Positions 37,113-47,536 of a DNA stretch of 64,000 bases are shown piece after piece. The notes under the pieces are model-generated. The model ran no database searches, was not told the DNA's origin, and was given only the letters and a program-made list of their open reading frames with translations. Location of the stretch: contig NC_065405.1 of the NCBI RefSeq assembly GCF_024362695.1, forward strand, positions 5,030,672-5,094,671, given 5' to 3'. Made by a program: the position numbers and the translations under genes. How positions within the stretch are numbered: position 1 is the first letter of the stretch; each line of letters begins with the position of its first letter. The DNA comes from Pectinophora gossypiella (Eukaryota; Arthropoda; Insecta; Lepidoptera; Gelechiidae).

Positions 37113-37374
37113 CTGTCGGGAACGTTCCCAAAGTGGGAACATTCCACGACCATTCACGACCCAACTCTGCCTTAATAAACGAGTTTCATTTACTTATTAT
37201 TTTGCTAGACAACATACCTATAGAAACAAATACAAAGTTACTTACGTAGGTAAATAGGTACATTACCTGTAACATTAGTCTTCACACATAAAAGGTAGAC
37301 ATAACTTATTTACTTTACTAATTAGAACTTCTCTAGAAGCAGATGCACTTAAGTGACATACCTATCTAGATAAA

Positions 37375-37445
37375 TCACTACATAGTATAAAACAAAGTCG
37401 CTTTTTCTTTCCCCATATCCTTATGTCCGAGGGGCGAGTCGCTAG
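37375..37445 (+). mobile_element. Helitron-like element (family H2), internally deleted
   Basis: CTACATAGTATAAAACAAAG start and GGGGCGAGTCGCTAG end with the middle missing. Confidence 0.6.
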
Positions 37446-38490
37446 TATATGGGCATTAAGTAGATTTATTTACCTACTAATACATTTAAGACGTAGTAAC
37501 TATTACCGAATATGTGATATTAATGTACCTACCTAATTAAGCAGGTGAGTCTATGCGTGCCAAATAGGTGGGCGAGTTATTAATAAAATATAGGATTAAT
37601 GACTAAAACCGTTACAACGATCGACGCTACAGACGCAAATGATATTGGTATTCTAAACAAATAAATAATACCTACAAAGAGAAAAAATAAATCGAAGAAA
37701 GTCTCATAGGCAGGAAGAAGACCCCGTGGTGTAATGGGCAACTTTGTCCCGGCTTGACAAGAGTCCTGTCCGAGTCAGATTTTTTCGATTTAATTTTCTC
37801 TTTGTAAGTTTCCCTAACCACGGACCACGGGTGAATGATATAAAAACAAAAATCATTTAAAATAATACCTACTTTGTTCATACTTATGTTACCCTATCAA
37901 AGGACTTAGTAGACAGAATGGAACATAGGTAGATAGGGTATAATATACTATGTGATTGAAAGCAAATGTTAAGTTAAAACAAACTTTAAATGATGTAATA
38001 CGGCAGTAAAAATAAGACAATGTCGTCATCTAGACTATGGCAAGTTTTTTGCCAATCAAGGCCGCTGCAAACCTCTAATTGATCAGATAAGGATCGGACA
38101 TGGAACATTCTAACTATTTAAATTAAAACAGCAGTCTTGATGCAATTTAAACAATTGTCTATAAGTGGCATCGATTCAAAACATTTCACGAATGCGCCTC
38201 ACTGTTCTATTTAAGTAAATCAATGTGCATTAAATTAAATACATAAGGTCGGGTCAGGTTAATGGTTCTCAGACTCCCTTTTGCTAATGCAAGAATTGGT
38301 TCTTCCGCACACTTGATGAAGACAAATTGCAGAAATCATTTAACTGGCGCGGAAGTGGGTTAATTCAATAACGTTAACTAATATTTAAGTATAGGCAAGT
38401 GCCGATAGGCACCTAATTAAGTGCAGTGAACTAGAAAAGAATTGCCGCCGTCGAGCTAATGGATGTAAATAAATAAAGTAGGTATCTCAC
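37446..38490. other. Intergenic DNA, nothing recognised
   Basis: A tRNA-like GTGGTGTAATGGGCAACTTT near 37736 does not fold into a cloverleaf that I can support. No gene seen. Confidence 0.35.
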
Positions 38491-38542
38491 CGGCAGCGGC
38501 GGCGCGTCTCTCACTTTTGGTGGCGCACTTCCAGAACTTCAT
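38491..38542 (-). CDS. Candidate first coding exon, unidentified minus-strand gene
   Basis: On the minus strand, ATG AAG TTC TGG opens 17 codons (MKFWKCATKSERRAAAA) and then G at a GTGAGA donor (phase 1). It is preceded by a CpG-rich ~290-bp island that would be leader and promoter. The exon would belong to a gene with further exons to the left, possibly outside the window. No family is recognised and no acceptor partner was found. Confidence 0.3.
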
Positions 38543-38835
38543 GTCGTGTGCGTGCGAGGTCAACGTATGAGGATGTCACCGCGCGCGGCCGGCTAGCCAA
38601 CTTGCCATCGTCCAACTGCACGATTGGGGCCGAAACAATGAGTTTTGTTTACGAAACGGCGGCGCGGCGGATTTATTAAATTGTCGAGTGAAGTGGCGGC
38701 GAGACCAATGAGGCAGCAAGCGCGACTGACACCCCCGGTACAATCTCCGGTTGCAACTGCACCGGCGGTGGAGGAAGGCGTGGGAGCCTTGATCCCGTTC
38801 CACGCCTCGTACGAACTCTTCACTTAAATAAAATA
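38543..38835 (-). promoter_or_regulatory. CpG-rich island, possible promoter or leader
   Basis: About 290 bp of GC-rich DNA in an AT-rich region, beginning immediately after the presumed 3' end of the polyQ gene. Overlapping open frames on both strands are expected at this composition and none looks like a known protein. It is best explained as a promoter or leader for the candidate exon at 38491-38542. Confidence 0.3.
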
Positions 38836-38839
38836 CCAA

Positions 38840-40724
38840 CTATAGCGTAAAAAAGTTTATTTTCTATCACATCATGTCTTCCTACGATAATTTTGGAACA
38901 TAGATGCCGAATATCATGCTAGGGGCAAATCACTACGATTCGAAGCAAGGTCTCTTTACATTGAATTTTATATATTTTTCAAGATTCACATTGGTCCAAT
39001 TTTCTTCAACATTTACAGACGTCGATGTCAATGCATTGCAGAAAAGGTTGTTCGCCACATTCGAACATAACGCTTAGATTACGTCAAACCTTTTCTGCAG
39101 CTGCAAATTAAAATAAGAACCGTTCATTTACTAATCTCAACCAAAATGAGTACTTAAATTGACGCAAATTAATTACTTTACATTTCACAAGTTATAATAA
39201 CTTTTACCGGTTTGCTTCGAATCTCACGCGTTATTGCACTATATAAAAATACATGGATAAGCATACTTTCTAGGCACATTTCTGTACTGTCTATAGTTAT
39301 ATTGATTACACACTTCTATCAGTTACATAAATTATACTATCACTATCTTAAACGAAAATAAAATGAGATTTATCAGCTATAAACACTGATATCACTGAGA
39401 AGGCTCATCATTTCCACCAACCATTAGTGTTACTAGCGACTAACGTATACAGAGTTAAAAATAGCGGGAACTTACAAATAATAATGGTCATCATGTAACA
39501 CTAATGATGTGTTAGAAATGTTGAACACGGCATTCATTGTTTTCTTCGAAAATTGAATTTTGTTCCTATGCGCTGTATGATATAAGAAATTACAGAATAT
39601 ACAAATGGTTCATCGCCGATAAAATACAATATAAAATACAAAACTCATGTAATTCAACATGAAGTAAAAGATAAAACATCTATTGCTGGATTCTCATAGT
39701 CATATATCCCTTGTAATATATTCGTGACTGCCGTTATTACGACATGGCACAAAAGTAAAATTTCATTATCAAACATGTAGGTATTGTGGCATTGGGGTAG
39801 GTATATCATCCAATACAGCTTAAACATAATGTCAAAATGTAATAGCTGCTACAAGTACAAATAAGTTACTAAAAAACTAAAATTATGTGTTCTTATCGCA
39901 ACTAAGGTTGTAAAATGATAGTTTCAATTGTGATAATAATAAAAATCTAATCCAATTCATCTCCGGACATAGTTGATCGAATACAGTAATTAATTTAAAG
40001 CGTACATGTTTGCACTGAGAATAATTTAAAACTTATTAAGACTGTACTTATAAACGCTAATTCAAATTCACGCAAAACTTAAAACGACAAAAACTCAAAA
40101 TTAAACACGCCATTGTACAGATTGAATGGTATCTCTATGAACACTTGATATGTATTATAAAATACAAAACACACATCAAAAATAATTAAAGAACATTTGC
40201 CAATAGTTATGCGGCGCCGTGGCTATAAGGATTGTACTATGCCACGAGAAATATCATGATCATTACAAATTCCTCACTGCTATTTCATACTAATTCCAAA
40301 GTTATAATTTGAAGGCACTGCTTTTTGTTAAATAAAGTTTTAGAGCAAAACACAAATTGATAAATATTAGCTACTTTCATCACCTGCAATAGGACTACAT
40401 CTACACAATCATCAAACCAATTACAGAAAAATATATTGATATCAGTTTGTAAAAACCTCAATTTCAATAAACTACACGGCTACAGCTAATATTATCGTGT
40501 AAATATGTTTATACTTAGCGATAGTCATTATCAGTTTTTCAACCAATACTGTAAGGTGTAACATAACCTATATCCTTGCTAACTTATTGCCAAAGTTACG
40601 TGGCTCACTTGTGCCGAACCGATCGTGTTCCTTCCGATCGGACGTCGCGAGATCTTTATTACGTAAATATGTGGAGTTCGGGCGCAGGTGCGGCGGCGGG
40701 CGCCTCTAGCAGCTCTGGGCCGGG
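38840..40724 (-). other. Probable long 3' UTR of the polyQ gene
   Basis: An AT-rich, repeat-free stretch of about 1.9 kb follows the stop codon. On the minus strand AATAAA occurs at 38861-38856, just before the GC-rich island at 38.5-38.83 kb. The absence of transposon copies, in contrast with all neighbouring non-coding DNA, fits a transcribed and constrained 3' UTR. Inferred, not proven. Confidence 0.5.
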
Positions 40725-41948
40725 TCAATGGCGGTACCAGGCGCCCTGCACGCGCGTCTGGAAGTGCGATACGGGCGTGACGATGTAGGCCTGCTGCGGC
40801 TGCTGCACCACGGCCAGCGGGATCACCTGCTGCGCCATCTCCACGGGCTGGCCGCCCTCCTCCGCCACGCCCAGCGGCTGCACGCAGTGCTGCTGCGCGA
40901 CCTGCTGCACGCCGCCCACCTGTTGCGTCAGCACCTGCTGGTGCTGCGACACCTGCGGCACCAGCATCTGCTGCTGCATGGCCTGCTGTTGCTGCGGCTG
41001 CTGTTGGTGGATCACCACGTGTCCGCCGCCGCCACCCATCTGCTGGTGCTGCTGCACCTGTACCTGCTGCACCTGTTGTTGTTGCTGCTGCTGCTGTTGC
41101 TGCACCTGTTGTGCCTGTTGCTGCGCCTGCTGTTGCGCCGCCTGTTGTTGCGCCTGTTGCTCTCGCTCCTGCTCCTCCTTCTTCTTAGCCTCGAGAGCGG
41201 CCTTCTTTGCATCCGCTTTCTCTTTCTCTTGCTGTATTCTGATAGGGTCTTTGTTCTTATCGTACGACATACATTTGCCACTACGGAACGGCACCATGTC
41301 TTTTGGTATATCCTGCTTTTTGGTCGCGAATTTTACGTGCGGGAATTGATCTTTCATGAAAGCTCGGAATGTGGAGTATCCCATCAGCTTTACTCCCGGC
41401 TCGAGAATCTCCCCATACTCTTTGTACGCCTCGAACAAGTGCTTCCGTGAGTCGCCGGAAATTATAACAGTCTTACTCGCCTTTTTGCCTCCGTCGCCGG
41501 CGGGTTGAAAATCTTTAGCTGAGTGAGCATGCTGTTTCAAGTATTCTTTAAGGAAATTCGTTGCATGTTTGTAGATGTCTAGAGTGAAAGTGTTGTATGG
41601 CTTCTTACCGACATTGCCGTGTATCCGAGGTGCAACGCCGTGTGTCATGACGTGTTGGCGAATCCGTTTTAGCTGATAATGAGTTACATTCTCTAGATAT
41701 AAGAATGCTTCTAGGCAGACTTTTCTCCCTTGATACACATAACAGGCACGTAGTCTCCTTCTGACTTTATGGCGTGATGTTTCCGCCGGGTTCGCGAGAC
41801 TCGCCATCGTAATGCCCATCAAGTACATATCATGTTCACTTTTGGTCAGTTCTGCAATATTTAATCTATGACGGTAGACAGCCTCTGGATTCAGTCCACG
41901 ATAACAGTTATCTTTGCAGTCACATCCTCTTTTTAATCGTTCTTTTAC
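40725..41948 (-). CDS. PolyQ-protein coding exon 3 (Cys-rich region, polyQ, stop)
   Basis: It starts after AATTACAG with VKERLKRGCDCKDNC and ends with AWYRH and TGA. The 1,224-bp frame is strongly GC3-biased in the repeat part. The glutamines are encoded by mixed CAG and CAA, which is typical of a selected, fairly stable tract. Confidence 0.9.
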   Translation of the reverse strand, partial: VKERLKRGCDCKDNCYRGLNPEAVYRHRLNIAELTKSEHDMYLMGITMASLANPAETSRHKVRRRLRACYVYQGRKVCLEAFLYLENVTHYQLKRIRQHVMTHGVAPRIHGNVGKKPYNTFTLDIYKHATNFLKEYLKQHAHSAKDFQPAGDGGKKASKTVIISGDSRKHLFEAYKEYGEILEPGVKLMGYSTFRAFMKDQFPHVKFATKKQDIPKDMVPFRSGKCMSYDKNKDPIRIQQEKEKADAKKAALEAKKKEEQEREQQAQQQAAQQQAQQQAQQVQQQQQQQQQQVQQVQVQQHQQMGGGGGHVVIHQQQPQQQQAMQQQMLVPQVSQHQQVLTQQVGGVQQVAQQHCVQPLGVAEEGGQPVEMAQQVIPLAVVQQPQQAYIVTPVSHFQTRVQGAWYRH

Positions 41949-43813
41949 CTGTAATTGAAAGCCACAAATAAATAGTTAAGAAATAACAATTTATACAAAA
42001 TAACTTTTGAAATGAAAAGTAATTTCTACCTATGTCATTCGTAATATTACAAATTACTTTTCTATATACTAGTACAAATACCTACACACTTAAAAACTAC
42101 CTGCAAAAATTGTGTGGCTCACAACACAAACCAGGTAGGTTGGAAACATGCTCACAAAGCATGAAATCACATCCTTAATTTAAAACATGGCCTGCATATG
42201 TTGTGACATGCACTTAGTGAAAGAAATAGAGGTATTTATATCTATAGGAAATGGGTCTCAATAGCGAAATTCCTTAAATAGTGCTACTTAATTATTATAA
42301 TTAACTTCTTAAACCCAAATTCCCCTCCAAATGGCCATAGGCACAATCTACAAGAAAATAACATGTAGTTCCAAAAGTTACATCATTGCTTTTCTTTTTT
42401 AACTATAATTTTGTTGATGTTATTGTATTGTTATTGTGTAAAGTGTCCTTTTACAATAAATATATCTTTTTCTTTCTTTTATAATAAGTCTATTATCATC
42501 ATCATAGCATAGCTGTGTCAGAGAAAAATTATTACATATGCACAACCTTAATATATATATCATCATCATCGTCAATTTAAGAGCCACACTCTTGTGTGTG
42601 CAGCATTTTCCATGCTACTTTTTTAGGGAAAAATAGGGCACTGGTTTCCCTCTTGCCTTCCGCCCATACATATATAAACCTTAATTACATATTACAAAGT
42701 CAAAACGGTTTAAAGAATACGATAACATAAGAAAGACTTTATTATTAGATATATCCAGAAACTGATATGTTGCAGGATGACTCTATGTCATTATTTTGAC
42801 TGTAGTATTTTTAACATAAATGATATTGACAGAACTGACAACTATTTTGGCTATAAAATTTTATGATAAGAGAAGTATGTCAAGATAAAATGGAAACCCA
42901 TAATCTGCTTTTAATGTTGTTTAGATTTTCTTTTTTTTTTATTTTCATAAAATTACTATTAATCTCCAGGAGCAGTGGGGTAGAGTATACTCAACAATAT
43001 CACCTTTTCAGTTGATTGACAGGAAGCCTGTGCCCAAACTGGAATGAATATCCCCTATTAATATTTTCTTTACATACCTGTGTGGGATTATCCTCCAATT
43101 TGTTGTCAAAAACATCATCATCGCTGTCAGATTCTGGTTTCTTCTTTTTCTTTGTTACCACTTTCTTTTCTACTTTGGGCTTTGTTTCCACGTCCATGTC
43201 ACCTGGCTCTGCCTCAACCGATTCAAACTCTATGTTGTAAGTTTGCTGCATGCCCTGCATGTTGGCATCTCCGTTTTCAACTTGTATAGTATGGCCCTGC
43301 CACAGGACCTGAAAAGTCATATGAAAATGTGTAAGTTAATTTGCACCAACTGTAAAGAGGGCTAAGTAATATCAACAGAGATTATTATACTTTTTATGTT
43401 ACTCATTTAAAAAAGTAGGACCTTATGAGAACTTGACTCAGTTTCATAAGTTAATTGGCCAAACGAGTATAATTCCTAAATGGGCTAAAATTTTATTGTA
43501 GTTTGCTAAATGGGGGGTGTAAATAGGTTAAAAAAGGGTAACATACACATACTTGCTCCTGGTGGCCATTGTATGTATGCTGCTGCATACTCTGTGAGTT
43601 AGTCATCTCAAAGACAGAATGCTGGCCCATGACAGGCGTATGCCACTGCGCGCTCTCGCCGTACTCGGCGGCGCCGTTCTGGTCGGAAGGGATGGCTACG
43701 ATGATGGCCTCCTTGCTATCCACGCTGCGTCGCTCCACCGACAGCAGCGAGTGCAGCACCTCGCTCGCCTCCTTCTCCGCCGGGTTCACCACTTCCATCT
43801 TCTCGAATGACAT
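40725..43813 (-). CDS. Uncharacterised polyglutamine protein, 571 residues (3 coding exons)
   Basis: Exons 43553-43813, 43078-43308 and 40725-41948 join in phase 0 with GT-AG introns. Residues 1-87 begin MSFEKMEVVNPAEKEASEVL. Residues 88-164 include the basic KKVVTKKKKKPE stretch, a likely nuclear signal, followed by acidic SDSDDD. Residues ~165-395 are a folded-looking region: CDCKDNC (Cys173, 175, 179), a helical stretch, RACYVYQGRKVCLEAF (Cys233, 242), PRIHGNVGKKP and PGVKLMGYSTFRAF. Then comes a charged coiled-coil-like segment, polyQ (~426-467) and a Gln/Val-rich tail. I do not recognise a named gene. The Cys-rich and 'VC...F' pattern recalls families of insect proteins related to transposon-encoded ones, so a domesticated origin is possible but unproven. 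A nuclear role is inferred from composition. Confidence 0.85.
42000..43000 (-). other. Intron 2 of the polyQ gene with a LINE/SINE tail
   Basis: At 42560-42660 the inverted tail CATCATCATCGTCAATTTAA then GAGCCACACTCTTG is present. At 42960-43040 there is a GGAGCAGTGGGGTAGAGTAT fragment. The rest is AT-rich. Confidence 0.5.
43078..43308 (-). CDS. PolyQ-protein coding exon 2
   Basis: It lies between TTTTCAG and GTATGT, 77 codons, phase 0 on both sides. It encodes VLWQGHTIQVENG, an acidic stretch, the lysine cluster and DSDDDVFDNKLEDNPTQ. Symmetric phase means it could be skipped without a frameshift. Confidence 0.85.
43553..43813 (-). CDS. PolyQ-protein coding exon 1
   Basis: ATG at 43813 in a GC-rich leader. 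The exon runs 87 codons to a GTATGT donor and leaves in phase 0. An in-frame TAG lies 13 codons upstream of the ATG, so the coding start is within this exon unless an upstream exon splices into the leader. Confidence 0.8.
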
Positions 43814-44130
43814 CCCGCCGCGAGCCGTCGCCAGCCCCGCTCGTTCCCCACGCTACAACCGATCGTTCACGTCCATCACATGTACCTATACGTGTATGTA
43901 CAATGAACCCGCCCAGACCGCTCGCTTATTTTATTACATTTACACATCCCAAAGGATTATTAACGTGAAAACCGCGAGATAACTTTTCAAATTCATGTAA
44001 ATAAACATAACAAAAATCGCGCAATTATTAACCTTAATCGCATTTTTTAAGTTTCATTATCGCATAGCGGATCGAACTCCCGTGGAATATTGGGCCATAT
44101 AGTCATAGCAAAGAAAGAATGAAACTCACC
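43814..44130 (-). other. 5' leader and possible upstream non-coding exon of the polyQ gene
   Basis: Minus-strand AAAAAAG|GTGAGT at about 44130 is a good 5' splice site and may end a non-coding exon lying at ~44.13-44.4 kb. The GC-rich leader directly before the ATG (43814-43860) contains acceptor-like TTGTAG. This is tentative. Confidence 0.3.
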
Positions 44131-44459
44131 TTTTTTACGTAAAATTTGAGGTTGTAATGCACTAAAATGTTTGCACACAGTCAATTATTCAATGTGTTTT
44201 ATAATACTTCACTTTATTTTCATATTGCAGTCATAATTGAAGAGAAATTAACAAATATTTCACTGAATTCACGGAAGCAATATGGCGATACACTTTTCCG
44301 TGAACAAAATCGGAGGACGACGCCGAAGAACACGTCGTTAGTACAGTGCGCTGCCACCAGACAGCGCCAGTGTCACGTTTCCGTATCGACGCAAGCCACG
44401 GCAAGATTAGCGCCAATTTCAAAACGATAGTAAACTTTTCGCGAGAACAATGTAGCAAA

Positions 44460-46600
44460 TTATAATTTGGTAAACTGAAATATTTATTAAAGTTTAAAAA
44501 AATATGTTGTTTATTTATTTATAATCTTTTGAATACAAAAGTCGAAATTATTTATATGCTTTAGTTTTTCTGCGACTCTGATTGTATAACGGTTTATCTA
44601 AATAATAATACCTAACAAAAGTCTAGTCTTTATTTATCGTACAACGAATCTTGATTTAATTTATGTTTTCATACAAATACCACTGATTAATAAATAATAT
44701 TTCGTTGTTTGACCATTTTGACGTTTGTAAAAAGTAGTTTATTTGACTAGTTGTTCACAACCCCACTTCCGTTTGCAAAATTAGGGTAGAGCTTCTAATT
44801 ATAGTCCCTACGGAAATAACATTTTTTAATTACCTTCATAACTACTACTCATTTACGTGACTTTTTTCAGAAAAATATATTTATTTTGTGAATTATGAGG
44901 GCTTAAAACTTCTTCTCCATCAATCCCTAATAAAGCAGCGTGGTGGAATACTTGTGCTCCATAAAATTAAGAAGAGGCCTGTGGTCATCATATGTATGGA
45001 TTGCTTATGTGTGTTAATTTTTTTAAAGATTATATTTTATGATAACATAGTATTAATTAGATATTGTAGTAAAATTGTTTTACCTACTTATAATTGTATA
45101 ACAGTTATTTTCTTGAAGACGTAACAACAAAAGTATAGCTTCTTAATTCATAATAAATAGCAAGTCTCCATGGGAGACTAATAGTCTTATACATAAATAT
45201 ATATATAGTATAATACAATATGAACAGCATTGTCGCCACGTCACTTGTAAGATTTCCTATTAGTTCTAGTCTTGCTCCATCTGCTTCGTACATGCTCGTT
45301 ATACCTATTTTGGGTGAGGATTTTTAAATCCTCATAGAAATATACACGATGATAGCTCATGTGATAGAGCTAGCTATCAGAGCTTCCGATTTCGTGTGAA
45401 AACACAAAAATCATCAGATCCTGAGTTACACTACAATATGTCTCATTCAAAACATAAAAGTAGCTGAAGTTGTTTCTAAGCGGTTTTCGTTACGGTTTGT
45501 ATACTGTGTATAGTATAAATATAAAGAATTAATATAGAACATTATTAAGAGGGTCCGCAGCGATGTGGAACAGGACTGAACATTAAACTGCTATGTTGGA
45601 TCTGTTGGAATTTTTACAAAACAATGTATTTTACAGTCTAAACTAAATGTCAGAGGGGTCGAGCCCTGTACATTTTTATTTCCTTGGTACATCCGTGCGC
45701 TCATTTCCGAGGACGATGTCCTGATTCCACGCGATGCCCTCTATTTATATGCCTTTCCTAATCGTCTCGCATGTTAGCTGTAAATATATACCTATTTATG
45801 TTAATACTTATCTTCCCTTCCATTAATAATCATCATATTTCTTTAACATCATACCTACCTACTTACTAAGTTATAATAATTATTGTGTAATTCTGTATTT
45901 TTTTACAATTATACATCTGTTCATGAATAGGATGTATACAGGACCTTTTACCCTAAAGAAAAGACAAATTCAATACGTAAAAAAATGGCGCGAAATAGGT
46001 AGGTAGGTAGTACCTATTATTCGGTCCCAGTCCCAGCAGTGGTGCATTTGACAAAGGGCGGAAGGGTTATTGGTGTGTTTTATAAAACTAATTATTGTTT
46101 CATAATATAGTAATCAGTATTTACGTAGTAACGTTATTATTATTAGTGCTTTATTTCTGTCAGAATTAAAAAAAGAACAAGGTGTGCCTGTTGTGTGCTG
46201 GTTTTGCTGAGTAAAGTTGCCTTAGGTATATTATTTTCGATATAGCTGGAAGATTTATTTATATGTATAAATTTGGTATTATGCCTATAAAAGTGTAAGT
46301 AATGTAAGTACCTACCTATCTACTTAGGATTTATTTAAAAAGCGAATGAAAATGTGTATAAATGTAGGTATATTACCTACCTATTACAAGAACTCTGAAC
46401 CATCATAGGTAGGTAGGTACCTTACTCTGCTTTTGTTTGTTGCTTATTTATCAGTTTTACTTTTCGTAGCCTAGGCAGGTACCTACTACCTATTTGTTTT
46501 GCTATAAAACACGTTTTAAGCATTTTACCTACACCTACACAATTACGCACTGCGTACTTACCTATGCAACGTGATTCAGACCAAAAAGTCTATTAAATTA
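44460..46600. other. AT-rich non-coding region, nothing firm
   Basis: It lies between the polyQ gene promoter and the exon at 46621. A short repeat fragment (AAAGCAGCGTGGTGGAATAC) occurs at 44935. No supported gene. Confidence 0.4.
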
Positions 46601-46620
46601 TAGTTAATCAATTAACTTAC

Positions 46621-46789
46621 CAACAGCTGCGTCTAAGGCAAAACAGCTACTGCGTGATTTGACCACGGCTCCCGGCGATGGGCCATCAGGCCACTCCATC
46701 TTCTCCTCCATAGCCTTTGAAGCACTTCTTTTGAACTGCTCCAAGAAACTGTCTATTTGTGTCTCTATACTCGTCGGAGAATTAGCCAT
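46621..46789 (-). CDS. First coding exon of an unidentified minus-strand gene
   Basis: Reading leftwards, ATG GCT at 46789 opens 56 codons and then G at a strong GTAAGT donor (phase 1). The peptide begins MANSPTSIETQIDSFLEQF, contains a charged helix-like KRSASKAMEEKMEW and ends in CFALDAAV. I do not recognise the family. The purine at -3 and the G at +4 suit a start codon. Downstream exons would lie further left. It could in principle join the exon at 43813 through a poor acceptor in the leader there, but that gene appears to have its own promoter, so I keep them apart. Confidence 0.5.
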
Positions 46790-47529
46790 CGTTTTCCTCG
46801 AAACACCGAAAACAAACACACGACTCTAATCTCATCTATGAACACATTTCACTCTCTTCATGTCTGTTTCTGCTGTTTTTAGCGCTCAGCGTGGCTAAGC
46901 ACTGACTAGGGTAATTCACATTGCGTAGTTATTCACTCTTCTTGTGCCAAAATCGTTCATCGACCCGAGTTTACGCACGATAATATCAAAGACCGCGGTC
47001 ACCCGCGGGATATAAAAGAAACTACCTATTGGTTGGGCTGCAAAGTGAGTTTACTACGGATACCGTTATGCTATATACGGCATTGAAAATAAAGCGACAC
47101 CCACCGACATCTATCGATCCTGTTGAACAGCTGATTTCTCGGTGTTGCCAACTATTAACTTTTGAAACTTATAATGCTGCTACGGTAGAAAATAAAAACG
47201 CACATAAATGTTTTTAAATTTAACGATGCTTAACTACTGGAATTTTGCTGTTGCTTAAACGTGAGTTAAATAGTGTCTTTTTGCTTTAATTGTGTATTAG
47301 CGTCGTTGCATGACTTATCTGTAGTATAGTACGCATGCGCTAATAGCAATGTGTGGGTAGGTGATGACGTTCGTCTGGTGGTGTGCGTGGGTATCGCGGC
47401 GAGGGGGTCGCGGTCGCCGGTCGCGCACGCTGCGTGCATTTGCCAGTACTGCGCGAGGAGCGCGTGTAGTTCGTGTTATTACTAGAGGTGACTGGAACTG
47501 TCACACACGACACTACACCCGGCCACATA
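46790..47529. promoter_or_regulatory. Putative bidirectional promoter between glycogenin and a minus-strand gene
   Basis: About 740 bp separates the minus-strand start codon at 46789 from the glycogenin ATG at 47530. The right part (47380-47529) is strongly GC- and CpG-rich in an AT-rich setting and must contain the glycogenin 5' leader. No clear TATA box was recognised. Head-to-head layout and base composition are seen directly; shared promoter function is inferred. Confidence 0.45.
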
Positions 47530-47536
47530 ATGTCAA
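47530..47536 (+). CDS. Gyg: Glycogenin coding exon 1 (7 nt, start codon)
   Basis: ATG TCA A followed by a GTGAGT donor. Joined to the exon at 54022 it reads MSNRAWVTLATND, matching the usual glycogenin N-terminus. This start is chosen because the joined reading frame begins exactly at the family's normal position and places Lys86, Asp102, Asp104 and Tyr195 at the same numbers as in the human protein. The exon sits at the end of a GC-rich 5' leader. Intron 1 is about 6.5 kb. Confidence 0.8.

Larger units (their letters stand above)
36265..37150. repeat. ~150-bp tandem repeat, three copies, one split by an M2 MITE
   Basis: CTTTAATAGTAAGGACACTG and CTTATCTGCCTAAAGGTTAG occur three times (36265, 36658, 36813). 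GGAACGTTCCCAAAGTG occurs at ~36630, 36783 and 37118. The third copy is interrupted at 36874-37008. Confidence 0.8.

Noticed and set aside
37728..37800. tRNA-like sequence GTGGTGTAATGGGCAAC
   Set aside because: A-box-like only; no B box or cloverleaf could be drawn.
40728..41450. 240-codon and 123-codon plus-strand frames rich in Leu or Cys
   Set aside because: They are antisense shadows of the CAG/CAA glutamine repeats of the minus-strand polyQ gene, which has splice-bounded exons.
45340..45420. tRNA-like GATAGCTCATGTGATAGAGC
   Set aside because: It resembles an A box, but the expected TTCGAATCC and acceptor stem are missing; it may be an old SINE piece.
43813..46621. Joining the 46621-46789 exon to the polyQ gene through GAACGAG|CG in its leader
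   Set aside because: The phase would fit, but the acceptor lacks a pyrimidine tract and the polyQ gene has a sensible start of its own.
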